NCBI GenBank assembly: GCA_013203085.1
Contig: JABMQX010000521.1
Span: 1 to 5,876, forward strand
DNA length: 5,876 bases
Direction of reading: 5' to 3'
From: a bacterium
Lineage (GTDB): Bacteria > Auribacterota > JABMQX01
Shown here in pieces: positions 1-5,876 of this stretch. The notes under the pieces are model-generated. The model made no database searches. It saw only the letters and a list, made by a program, of their open reading frames with translations, and was not told the origin of the DNA. Position 1 is the stretch's first letter. Each line of letters starts with the position of its first letter. The translations under genes and the position numbers were made by a program.

Positions 1-1092
1 CTCGTGGGACGTACTATTCAACAAGCTGGACTTCGCCAACTGCCGGGGTTGTTCCTCATCGAGATCGTTCGGGAAAGCCACATTATTTCACCTGTCCCAC
101 CCGACCAGAAGCTGCATGCCAACGATGTCCTCACGTTCACCGGCGCTGTGAACACTATCGTGGACCTCGAAAAGATTCCGGGCTTGGTCCCGGTGGCGGA
201 CGATGGCTACGAAAGGCAGATTGCAAAGCGACGCGGACGCATGCTTTGTGAGGCTGTGGTTTCGGCGGCATCCCCGTGTGTTGGAAAAACTATCCGGGAC
301 GCAGACTTTCGCGCTTCCTACAACGCCGCCGTGGTTGCCGTCCATCGCGGCGGAGAGCGCCTCGCTGGGAAGGTCGGCGATGTCGTATTGCGCCCCGGTG
401 ACACACTTTTGCTCCAGACCGGACCACATTTTATTCGAGCGAATCGAAACAATCGAAGTTTTCTTCTGGTCGGCGGCGTCGAGGACTCCCGTCCCGTGCG
501 TTACGACAAAGCGATAATTTCGTTTGCTCTGCTGTTTGTGCTTATCGGACTGATGACTTCCGGCGCGATCAAGATCGTTACGGCTGCGTTTCTCGTTGCC
601 GGACTGATGGTTCTCACGCGTTGCATCTCCGTCTCGGACGCCCGGCAAAGTATTGATTGGCAAACTTTGTTGACCATCGGGGCCGCTTTTGGCCTTGGGA
701 AAGCTCTCGTCAATTCCGGGTGCGTCGCTTCGGTCGCCGAGTTCTTCGTGAGCGTTACGGGGCGTTGGGGACCTTATGCTGTCCTCGCCGGTGTCTATTT
801 CATGACGACTCTATTCACGGAACTGATCACGAATAATGCCGCCGCCGCCCTGGTCTTCCCATTCGCCGTGGCTATAGCGGGGCAGATCGGCGTCAGCCCA
901 CGTCCTTTCGTCATGGCGGTCGCCTTCGCCGCTTCGGCAAGCTTTATAACTCCTCTTGGCTATCAAACCAATCTTATGGTGTATGGACCCGGTGGGTACC
1001 GTTTCACTGATTTTGTACGAGTGGGACTTCCCCTCAACCTCCTTCTCCTCTCCTGTGCAACCGTACTGATCCCCATCGCCTGGCCGTTTTAG
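1..1092 (+). CDS. SLC13/DASS family anion permease with TrkA-C domains (5' partial)
   Basis: This is the C-terminal 363 residues of a sodium- or proton-coupled anion transporter in the cytoplasmic membrane. The frame is open to the first base (CTC GTG GGA), so the GTG at position 4 is internal and the true start lies upstream. The first ~60 residues (GRTIQQAGLR, then GLFLIEIVR) match the end of a TrkA-C/RCK-C domain. A second such domain follows at about bases 238-430 (VGKTIRDADF, LRPGDTLLLQ). Hydrophobic segments begin near base 505 and continue to the end. The signature TELITNNAAAA at 817-849 and the later SFITPLGYQTN / MVYGPGGY stretch (about 949-999) are typical of this family. Known family substrates include sulfate, di- and tricarboxylates and other oxyanions; the sequence does not tell which is used here. 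It ends in TAG, 200 bp before the next gene, and looks functionally separate from the ABC operon. Family call is firm; substrate is unknown. Confidence 0.9.
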   Translation, partial: LVGRTIQQAGLRQLPGLFLIEIVRESHIISPVPPDQKLHANDVLTFTGAVNTIVDLEKIPGLVPVADDGYERQIAKRRGRMLCEAVVSAASPCVGKTIRDADFRASYNAAVVAVHRGGERLAGKVGDVVLRPGDTLLLQTGPHFIRANRNNRSFLLVGGVEDSRPVRYDKAIISFALLFVLIGLMTSGAIKIVTAAFLVAGLMVLTRCISVSDARQSIDWQTLLTIGAAFGLGKALVNSGCVASVAEFFVSVTGRWGPYAVLAGVYFMTTLFTELITNNAAAALVFPFAVAIAGQIGVSPRPFVMAVAFAASASFITPLGYQTNLMVYGPGGYRFTDFVRVGLPLNLLLLSCATVLIPIAWPF

Positions 1093-1221
1093 CCAAAGTG
1101 ATGACCCCAGTTGCCTCGCCGGTGGATCACGCCAGTAACCGCGAAGAAAGGGATTGGCACAGGGGTTAGCCTTCCGAAGTTTTTCCGATAGCATACAGCC
1201 GCATCCAACCATCCGGCGTTC

Positions 1222-1251
1222 TTGACTCCTGGGAGGGACTTAGGTTAAAGT
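1222..1251 (+). promoter_or_regulatory. Possible sigma70-type promoter for the ABC importer operon
   Basis: TTGACT at 1222-1227 (5 of 6 to the -35 consensus) is followed after 18 bp by TAAAGT at 1246-1251 (4 of 6 to the -10 consensus). It lies 41 bp upstream of the binding-protein ATG, in the 200-bp gap after the SLC13 gene, so position fits. The rest of the gap holds no gene. It has an imperfect 7-bp stem (1102-1108 with 1162-1168, one G-U pair) with a 53-nt loop, and a T5 run at 1180-1184 without a proper hairpin in front. Prediction from consensus match only. Confidence 0.3.
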
Positions 1252-1292
1252 CTCCTCGTACTGTTTCTCATGGAAAAAGAGATAGGTGAAGT

Positions 1293-2615
1293 ATGCTGAA
1301 GAGGCGATTCCTTGCGGTTGCGATAGTGTGTATTCTTCTCCTTTCGATTGGCGGGTGCGGAAGGAAGAAGCTGCGTGTGGCTCATATCTACGAGCCTCTT
1401 GCCGGGCCGGCTCACAGACTGAATTTCCGCTGGCTGAAGGGCGTCATCCGGCAGTATGAAAAGCAGCACCCGAACCTGCCAGTGCGGTTGGAGCAGATTC
1501 AGTGGGACAAGATTGATGCGAAAGCGATAAGCGACTACCGGGCGGGTGTGCGGCACGATGTTGTCATGACCTCCCCGCAGTTCATGCCGCAGCATTTCGA
1601 GGAAGGGGACTTGCTGGACCTGACTCCCTACGTCTCGAAATGGTCGAGCGAGAAATTGGACGATCTTTCGTGGAGTCCCTCCTGGCGGAAATGCGAGCAG
1701 AATGGCGTGCGGCTGGCGATTCCGACGGGAGTCCACACGCGACTGGTTGTTTTTCGGCGAGACATGTTTGAACGGGCTGGTCTCGACCCGGAGAATCCCC
1801 CGAAGAATCTCGACGAACTCGTCGAGGCGGCGAAGAAGTTGACTCGCGATACCGATGGCGATGGAAAAACGGACGTATGGGGACTCGGCCTATACATCGG
1901 GCCTCTCAGGGCGACGATCGAGCTATATTTCGCTCCGCTCTTGTGGCATTTTGGCGGGGAGCTATACGACAAGAAGAGCAACCTGGCAATTTTCGCCAGC
2001 GATCCCGGAGTGAAAGCGGTTCGGTTTCTGGACGACTGCATCCACAAGCATAGGATTACGCCGCCGTGGGCGTGCAGCGGAACGTACGACGACGTTATCC
2101 AGCAGCCTTTCCTCGAAGGGAAGGTCGCAATGGCATGGGGCTGGGGGAACTACTGGAACAAGGTGCTCGAGGAAAAGGGGTGGATCAAAGGATTGGTTCC
2201 GCCGACGGCGCAAGGGCGGGAGATTAAGGTGGGGGTTTTTGTCACGCCAACGGAGACGAAGGCACAGTTCACGAATTGCTGGGCGATATCCATCCACAAG
2301 TTGAGCAAGCAGCCGCAGGAGGCTTTCTCTTTCATCGAGACCGTGTTGGAAGCGAAAAACCTGGAGGTTTATCCGGACGCCGGTGTACCGGTCCTGAAAT
2401 CCATCTGGGCGAAGAAAGAATATCAAAATCACTGGTATCGCGTCTGGAAGGAGGCTGCGGAGGCGGGCCGTCCGATGCCGAGCACACCGCATTACTACGA
2501 CCTGGCGGACACTGTCGCCAACGCTCTCCAGGAGGTCATTCTCAAACACGCCGACCCCGCCGCGACTTTGAAACGCCACCAGGACGAGTTCAATGACCGA
2601 TATGCCCGTCCGTAA
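1293..2615 (+). CDS. ABC transporter extracellular substrate-binding lipoprotein, family 1 (MalE/UgpB-like)
   Basis: This 440-residue protein should capture a carbohydrate or related solute outside the cytoplasmic membrane and deliver it to the two permeases encoded directly downstream. Residues 1-21 form a lipoprotein signal peptide (KRR, a hydrophobic core, then IGG-C with the lipidated cysteine at 22). Family-1 features follow: GDLLDLTPYV at 105-114, the acidic Asp-rich loop DTDGDGKTD at 186-194 followed by VWG, GKVAMAWGWG at 276-285, and a late YPDAGVPVL segment. Length is usual for the family. The start is set by AGGTGA at 1284-1289, though its 3-nt spacing to the ATG is short, and by the signal peptide beginning at once. 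The 3' end overlaps the next gene by 23 bp. Substrate cannot be read from sequence; CUT1 systems mostly take oligosaccharides, polyols or glycerol phosphates. Confidence 0.92.
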   Translation: MLKRRFLAVAIVCILLLSIGGCGRKKLRVAHIYEPLAGPAHRLNFRWLKGVIRQYEKQHPNLPVRLEQIQWDKIDAKAISDYRAGVRHDVVMTSPQFMPQHFEEGDLLDLTPYVSKWSSEKLDDLSWSPSWRKCEQNGVRLAIPTGVHTRLVVFRRDMFERAGLDPENPPKNLDELVEAAKKLTRDTDGDGKTDVWGLGLYIGPLRATIELYFAPLLWHFGGELYDKKSNLAIFASDPGVKAVRFLDDCIHKHRITPPWACSGTYDDVIQQPFLEGKVAMAWGWGNYWNKVLEEKGWIKGLVPPTAQGREIKVGVFVTPTETKAQFTNCWAISIHKLSKQPQEAFSFIETVLEAKNLEVYPDAGVPVLKSIWAKKEYQNHWYRVWKEAAEAGRPMPSTPHYYDLADTVANALQEVILKHADPAATLKRHQDEFNDRYARP

Positions 2616-3471
2616 ACGTCAAATCGCTCCAACCCTTCTTTTCCTCCCGGCGTTTTCGCTTCTGATTCTTTTCTGGTGTGTGCCGCTGATTCCCGGACTT
2701 GGTTTGGCGTTTCGCTCGCCGGGGCCGGAGGGGGTCTGGCCCTCCCTCATCAACTACTCCCGCCTTCTCGGGGAGCTGACCTTCCGGCGTAACCTTCTTC
2801 TTTCACTCATATACGTGGTTGGCGTCGTGGGTTCGGCTACGCCGATTGCGTATGTGGCTTCCTTGCTGATGACGCGGAACATTCGCAGCCTGAAGTGGTC
2901 CCGCAGCCTGCTTTTGATCCCGTGGGTAGTTCCGCCGGTGGTCAGCTCACTGATCTTTCGGAATATGGCCTGGGCGGAGATAGGACCCCTGACGAAGCTT
3001 TATCGCCTGATTTCCGGACAACCGGGCCTCCTGCCTCTGCAGGACTCCTCCTGGGCGATGGCCACAATCATATTGCACAGCTTCTGGCGTTCCGTGCCCG
3101 TGATGACCCTTTTTCTTGCGGCGGGAATCGCCACCATTCCGAGGGAGTTTCACGAGGCGGCTCAGACCGACGGGGCAACGTCGCTGCAGAGGTTCTGGCA
3201 TATCACCTTTCCGCTCACACGGATGCATCTGGCGGTGGGCATGCTTTTGATCACGGCTTTCACGCTCCAGGACGCGGAAACGGTTTACGCCCTGACGGGC
3301 GGTGGTCCCCATCACGGCACGGAAGTGGCCGCGGTGCGGCTGTTCAAGGAGGCGTTCGACTACGGGCAGTTCGCCATAGCAGCCGCCATCGGCTCATTTC
3401 TTTTGGCGGCGGGACTGTGCTTCATGCTCTTATACTTGGCGTCTTTTCGCCGGGCGGAGGCGACGCTGTGA
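2593..3471 (+). CDS. ABC sugar transporter permease, MalF/UgpA-like (CUT1)
   Basis: This is a 292-residue inner-membrane permease subunit that should pair with the following gene product to form the transport channel. About six membrane segments are visible, near residues 13-35, 70-93, 104-124, 153-178, 211-230 and 259-284. The cytoplasmic EAA loop that docks the ATPase is intact at 188-207 (EAAQTDGA, then I204 and P207). LTGGGPHHGT at 234-243 is a characteristic MalF-side motif. The length suits the short MalF type, which lacks the large periplasmic loop of enteric MalF. The ATG at 2593 has AGGA at 2581-2584, 8 nt ahead, inside the end of the binding-protein gene. A second ATG at 2602 is possible. 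The 23-bp overlap upstream and 4-bp overlap downstream suggest translational coupling. Confidence 0.94.
   Translation: MTDMPVRKRQIAPTLLFLPAFSLLILFWCVPLIPGLGLAFRSPGPEGVWPSLINYSRLLGELTFRRNLLLSLIYVVGVVGSATPIAYVASLLMTRNIRSLKWSRSLLLIPWVVPPVVSSLIFRNMAWAEIGPLTKLYRLISGQPGLLPLQDSSWAMATIILHSFWRSVPVMTLFLAAGIATIPREFHEAAQTDGATSLQRFWHITFPLTRMHLAVGMLLITAFTLQDAETVYALTGGGPHHGTEVAAVRLFKEAFDYGQFAIAAAIGSFLLAAGLCFMLLYLASFRRAEATL
3456..3460 (+). promoter_or_regulatory. Shine-Dalgarno site that fixes the GTG start of the second permease
   Basis: GGAGG lies 7 nt upstream of the GTG at 3468, within the last codons of the first permease gene. The reading frame stays open far upstream (to about 2895), so this site, the GTGA stop-start overlap and the MalG-like N-terminus decide the start together. 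Confidence 0.75.
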
Positions 3472-4265
3472 AAAGGAAACTACACTGGCTGTTGATGGCT
3501 CTTTTCTGCGGGGTCGCTGTGCTGCCGATACTCTGGGGAATCAGAACGAGCCTTACACCCGGCCCTGAGGCGGGGTCCCTTGTCCCGTCAAAGGTGACAT
3601 GGGAGCACTATCGGAAGATCATCTCGCAGGGCCGTTTCTACCGGTACGCTGCAAACAGTGCGATTGTGACCATCGGCTCTCTGATAGTCGTTGCTCCGCT
3701 GAGTCTTGCGGCGGGATATGCCCTCGCCCGCTTTCGCTTCTGGGGGAGAAAGGTGGCGCCGTTGTTGCTTGCGTTTCCGTTGCTTCCGGCGATCACGTTC
3801 TTGGTTCCGCTGTCCCGGTATCTCAACGTGCTCGGTCTTTACGACAGCCTGCCGGCGTTAATACTATCGAACTCCGCTTTCTGCATTCCTTTTTGCGTAT
3901 GGATGATGCGAAACTTCGTCCACACTGTGCCTCGGTCGCTGGAGGAGGCTGGTCTGCTGGACGGATGCACCCGGCTGAGTCTGCTGTGGCGGATCGTTCT
4001 GCCGTGCGCCTTCCCCGGCTTAATGGCGGTGACGGTTTTCGTTTTCGTCCAGGTCTGGAATAATTTCATATTCGCTTACGCTCTGACGACGAATCAGGCT
4101 CTACAGGTTCTGCCGAAAGCTGTCGTCGGTTTCATAGGAAGCTGGCGGACGGATTGGGGCGGGTTGATGGCGATGGGCGTCCTGACGCTTCTGCCGCCTG
4201 TCATTGTTTTTCAATCGCTGCAGAAGTGGTTCGTGGCAGGGATGTACGGATTGGGAACGAAATGA
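3468..4265 (+). CDS. ABC sugar transporter permease, MalG/UgpE-like (CUT1)
   Basis: This 265-residue inner-membrane permease is the partner of the preceding MalF-like subunit. The start is GTG at 3468, overlapping the upstream TGA as GTGA. The much longer open frame upstream only reads through the previous gene out of frame and is not part of the protein. Six membrane segments are visible, near residues 7-28, 62-86, 98-117, 127-148, 182-204 and 229-250. The EAA loop at 160-179 reads EAGLLDGC, then I176 and P179. It departs slightly from the usual EAAxxDGA (third position Gly, Cys after DG) but keeps the key D165-G166. VWNNFIFA at 196-203 and the C-terminal LQKWFVAGMYGLGTK are typical of MalG-type proteins. 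No ATPase gene follows, so the complex presumably uses one encoded elsewhere. Confidence 0.94.
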   Translation: MKRKLHWLLMALFCGVAVLPILWGIRTSLTPGPEAGSLVPSKVTWEHYRKIISQGRFYRYAANSAIVTIGSLIVVAPLSLAAGYALARFRFWGRKVAPLLLAFPLLPAITFLVPLSRYLNVLGLYDSLPALILSNSAFCIPFCVWMMRNFVHTVPRSLEEAGLLDGCTRLSLLWRIVLPCAFPGLMAVTVFVFVQVWNNFIFAYALTTNQALQVLPKAVVGFIGSWRTDWGGLMAMGVLTLLPPVIVFQSLQKWFVAGMYGLGTK

Positions 4266-4315
4266 AGCTTTCTGATTCGTCTTATACGCGGGTTCGTCGC
4301 CGTTCGCCCGGTTCT

Positions 4316-4381
4316 CCGATTTGCGATTTCAGATTTCGGATTTGCGAATCCGCAATCTGCAGTCCGCCATCCGCAATCCGG
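4316..4381 (+). repeat. Inverted array of 7-bp units forming a long imperfect hairpin
   Basis: Four units of type SNGATTT (4316-4343) are followed by GCG and then five units close to AATCCGC, the complementary type (4347-4381). Spacing is exactly 7 bp throughout. The two halves fold on each other: 4337-4342 pairs perfectly with 4347-4352 around a TGCG loop. Outward there is one mismatch, six more pairs (4330-4335 with 4354-4359), another mismatch, and four more pairs including a G-T wobble. It lies in the 143-bp gap between the second permease and the lipoprotein gene. No T-run follows, so it is not a standard intrinsic terminator. It could stabilise or block 3' ends of the permease transcript, or be a dispersed REP-like element. 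The unit structure is directly visible; any role is inference. Confidence 0.85.
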
Positions 4382-4395
4382 AAAGGAACTCCTTC

Positions 4396-4401
4396 GGAGG
4401 G
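4396..4401 (+). promoter_or_regulatory. Strong Shine-Dalgarno site deciding the lipoprotein start
   Basis: GGAGGG lies 7 nt before the ATG at 4409 and outweighs the in-frame upstream starts, which would translate the heptamer array and part of the permease gene. Part of the site (4396-4399) can pair with CTCC at 4389-4392 across a 3-nt TTC loop. This tiny hairpin could mildly hide the site, or be chance. Confidence 0.7.
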
Positions 4402-4408
4402 AAAACAT

Positions 4409-5530
4409 ATGGCACGTTTGCATAACACGCTTGTTTGCCTCCTGGCTTTGACGGCGCTCCTTTGCTCGTGTATCGGGCGAAGGGAGTTTGTGCTTGAGCC
4501 TGTAGAACAGGAAGCCGCCATAGAGCCTGCCGAAGCTGACACTGCGCCCGCGGAGAAATGGATTCTATCAAGGGTTTCCGAGAGGCTGAAGGAAGTCCTC
4601 GGGGAGCGAGTCGTCCATATCAAAGCTGATAGGGCGGCGCACTTTTACCGGGAGACTTGGGGCAAGGAAACGCCCCACGTGGACGTCTTTTTCAGTGATT
4701 ATGCACTTCGGATTCCGCTCCAAGAAATTGCCGGTTACCCGTGGGATTCTGTTGTGGAGCAGTTCGAGACAGGGCAGCTCGGCCCCGTCCTCCTCAAAAA
4801 TGGGTGGCAGGTCTGGCTCGGCTACATCGAGAGGAAGGACGCCATCTCCCACGACCTGGGCCTATCGGTGCGAGACGCGTGCAGCCGATTGTCAAGCTCC
4901 GGAGATGCCAATAGAGACCGAGTTGTTCAGCGCCTGTGCGACGATTTCCGAAAAGGATTCGTCTTTGCGGATGATGTGGAGCTTTTCCGACGCCTGTGGC
5001 ATTCGCCGTTCGCAGTTGAGAATCCGACGCAACTCAACGTCAACGAGGCGCTGGCGACGCTTTTTCTCGCGGACCTGAAGCGTCTGATAGCGCCGCCGAC
5101 AGCGGGGGAACATGTCGCGGAGGTCTGGACCCCTTCGATGAGAGGGTTCGAGTTCGGGGATGGAACGTCGGAGCACGGCTTTTCCGCCGAGCTGTTCGAC
5201 CAGCGAAATCACGTTACGGTTCTGTTCTTGCCTCCGGCGATGCCGGGGGAACCGCTGGACGAAGTGTTCCGACAGAAAGTTCTGGCTTCCGTCCGACGAC
5301 ACGGGCTGTGGGCGCCGGGTCTTGAGATGATCCGCCAATCGGAGAGCGTTCTGCAATCCCAAGACCCAGACGACGGCAAGGAGATCGCAACGCTGCTTTT
5401 GTTCTCCGCACTTCAGTTTCCAGACCACAAAGCCCGCGCGGCAAGTATGCTCGTCAAGCTTTTCCCGCCGGGCGCCCCGGAACGCGACGACATCATCGCA
5501 ATCGTGAATGCTATTATTCGAGGAGAATGA
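4409..5530 (+). CDS. Predicted lipoprotein of unknown function
   Basis: This 373-residue secreted lipoprotein is of a family I do not recognise. Residues 1-20 are a signal peptide with a clear lipobox (L18-C19-S20, lipidated C21). A Glu/Ala/Pro-rich tether runs to about residue 50. The rest looks like a soluble folded region with mixed hydrophobic and charged stretches and no further membrane segment. Visible elements include VDVFFSDYALRIPL at 91-104, NGWQVWLGYIERKDAISHDLGL at about 131-152, a long helical stretch around 165-227, HVTVLFLPPAMPGEPLDEVF at about 268-287, and a helical C-terminus (about 323-372). No catalytic motif stands out. It begins 143 bp after the second permease in the same orientation, so it may be co-transcribed, but the array-containing gap allows separate control. 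An accessory role in solute capture or an unrelated envelope role are both possible. That the gene is real is supported by the ribosome site, signal peptide and length. Confidence 0.85.
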   Translation: MARLHNTLVCLLALTALLCSCIGRREFVLEPVEQEAAIEPAEADTAPAEKWILSRVSERLKEVLGERVVHIKADRAAHFYRETWGKETPHVDVFFSDYALRIPLQEIAGYPWDSVVEQFETGQLGPVLLKNGWQVWLGYIERKDAISHDLGLSVRDACSRLSSSGDANRDRVVQRLCDDFRKGFVFADDVELFRRLWHSPFAVENPTQLNVNEALATLFLADLKRLIAPPTAGEHVAEVWTPSMRGFEFGDGTSEHGFSAELFDQRNHVTVLFLPPAMPGEPLDEVFRQKVLASVRRHGLWAPGLEMIRQSESVLQSQDPDDGKEIATLLLFSALQFPDHKARAASMLVKLFPPGAPERDDIIAIVNAIIRGE

Positions 5531-5814
5531 GCGAAGTGCTGAATGGGAATGAGCGAAGGCAATGTTCGGCTTCCGGCCACGGAACCAAACCTCACAGGTC
5601 AAAAAGGATACGGAAAAGCGACGTGCCCCTGCGGAGATGGTGTGCGACTTCTTGCGGTCTCAGCGCTTTCCGCTGTTGGCCCTCCGAGCGCTTCCACAAT
5701 CTCCGTTGGCGACTAATCTCTTGACCGGGAGAGGTTATTTTGCGTAAGTTGAGGTGTGCGCGCGGGTTAGTGTGGCAGCATCTCCGTGAAAAGACGCCGA
5801 GGGCGTGTTGATAT
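5531..5814. other. Intergenic region without a convincing gene
   Basis: Between the lipoprotein stop and nusB lie three overlapping short open frames: 5527-5724 (65 codons, ATGA overlap with the lipoprotein stop), 5549-5716 (55 codons) and 5562-5747 (61 codons). None has a well-placed ribosome site, a signal peptide or a familiar family pattern, and they cover each other in different frames, so I call none. An imperfect inverted repeat (5632-5642 with 5695-5705, one mismatch in 11) encloses a perfect 5-bp hairpin (5661-5665 with 5671-5675). This is compatible with a structured leader RNA but could arise by chance. No terminator with a T-run was found. Confidence 0.5.
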
Positions 5815-5876
5815 ATGACTGCCAGAAGAAGAGCAAGAGAATTCGCCGTTCAGTTCCTTTACGGCTTCGCGGTCAA
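5815..5876 (+). CDS. nusB: Transcription antitermination factor NusB (3' partial, first 20 codons)
   Basis: The visible N-terminus reads MTARRRAREFAVQFLYGFAV. It matches the conserved start of NusB, the basic RRRARE segment followed by a helix of type A-x-Q-x-LY. NusB is a small cytoplasmic RNA-binding protein that pairs with NusE (ribosomal protein S10) at boxA sites to support processive transcription of rRNA operons. The ATG at 5815 is the first possible start, because an in-frame TGA lies at 5809-5811, two codons earlier. A GAGGG at 5799-5803 is a candidate ribosome site with an 11-nt spacing, rather long. The remaining ~110-130 residues usual for the family lie beyond the window. Only 20 residues support the call, but the motif is distinctive. 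Confidence 0.8.
   Translation, partial: MTARRRAREFAVQFLYGFAV

Noticed and set aside
1102..1184. Possible terminator after the SLC13 permease gene
   Set aside because: The stem is 7 bp with a 53-nt loop and no T-run directly after it. The T5 run at 1180-1184 follows only a 4-bp palindrome with no usable loop.
1270..1299. Nine-codon open frame (ATG to TGA) overlapping the binding-protein start, as a possible leader peptide
   Set aside because: No ribosome site precedes it, it has no run of one amino acid, and a frame this short is expected by chance.
1962..2579. 205-codon open frame on the minus strand
   Set aside because: It is antisense to the clearly identified binding-protein gene, and its composition (Arg/Leu/Pro-rich) shows no family pattern.
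2895..3467. A long upstream extension of the second permease frame, overlapping the first permease gene in another frame
   Set aside because: The encoded residues are Gly/Arg/His-rich with no membrane segments or family pattern. The GTG at 3468 has a good ribosome site, and the MalG-like N-terminus begins there.
4154..4408. Upstream extension of the lipoprotein frame
   Set aside because: It would run through the end of the permease gene and the heptamer array and would bury the signal peptide inside the protein. The strong ribosome site at 4396-4401 supports the ATG at 4409.
4892..5602. 236-codon open frame on the minus strand
   Set aside because: It lies opposite the lipoprotein gene, is rich in Arg and other residues typical of antisense frames, has no recognisable domain, and the plus strand has a lipobox and ribosome site.
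5562..5747. 61-codon open frame after the lipoprotein gene
   Set aside because: The only GA-rich stretch ahead of its ATG is 2 nt away, two other frames overlap it, and the basic sequence matches nothing familiar. It remains possible but unsupported.
5721..5750. Promoter-like TTGACC with TAAGTT 18 bp later, upstream of nusB
   Set aside because: The -10 part matches only 3 of 6 consensus positions, so it is no better than chance.

Overview
The window is a moderately GC-rich bacterial segment in which every supported gene lies on the + strand. The two secreted proteins carry lipoprotein signal peptides, one of them with a Glu/Ala/Pro-rich stretch after the lipid-anchored cysteine, as in many diderm lineages. 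An inverted array of 7-bp units (consensus AATCCGC and its complement) lies in one intergenic gap. From memory, and not checked, such heptamer arrays recur in genomes of Planctomycetes and other poorly cultured phyla such as Sumerlaeota. The phylum cannot be fixed from this sequence alone.

Layout: (1) 1-1092 is the 3' part of an SLC13/DASS-type anion permease whose cytoplasmic TrkA-C (RCK-C) domains interrupt the membrane domain. (2) 1093-1292 is a spacer with a possible sigma70-type promoter. (3) 1293-4265 is a compact three-gene operon for an ABC importer of the carbohydrate CUT1 type: substrate-binding lipoprotein, MalF-like permease, MalG-like permease. The genes overlap by 23 bp and 4 bp. 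(4) 4266-4408 is a spacer containing the inverted heptamer array, followed by a strong Shine-Dalgarno sequence. (5) 4409-5530 encodes a 373-residue lipoprotein of a family I do not recognise. (6) 5531-5814 has no convincing gene, only weak inverted repeats. (7) 5815-5876 is the first 20 codons of nusB, cut by the window end.

How the genes work together: the binding lipoprotein would capture a sugar or similar solute outside the cytoplasmic membrane and pass it to the permease heterodimer. No ATPase gene is present, so energy presumably comes from a MsmK/UgpC/MalK-like ATPase encoded elsewhere. The unknown lipoprotein may belong to the same transcript, but the array-containing gap leaves room for separate control. 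The SLC13 permease and nusB look like unrelated flanking genes.

I see no CRISPR array, tRNA, rRNA, transposase or defence locus, and no clear sign of a wholly new system. The items most worth a second look are the heptamer array and the unrecognised lipoprotein.
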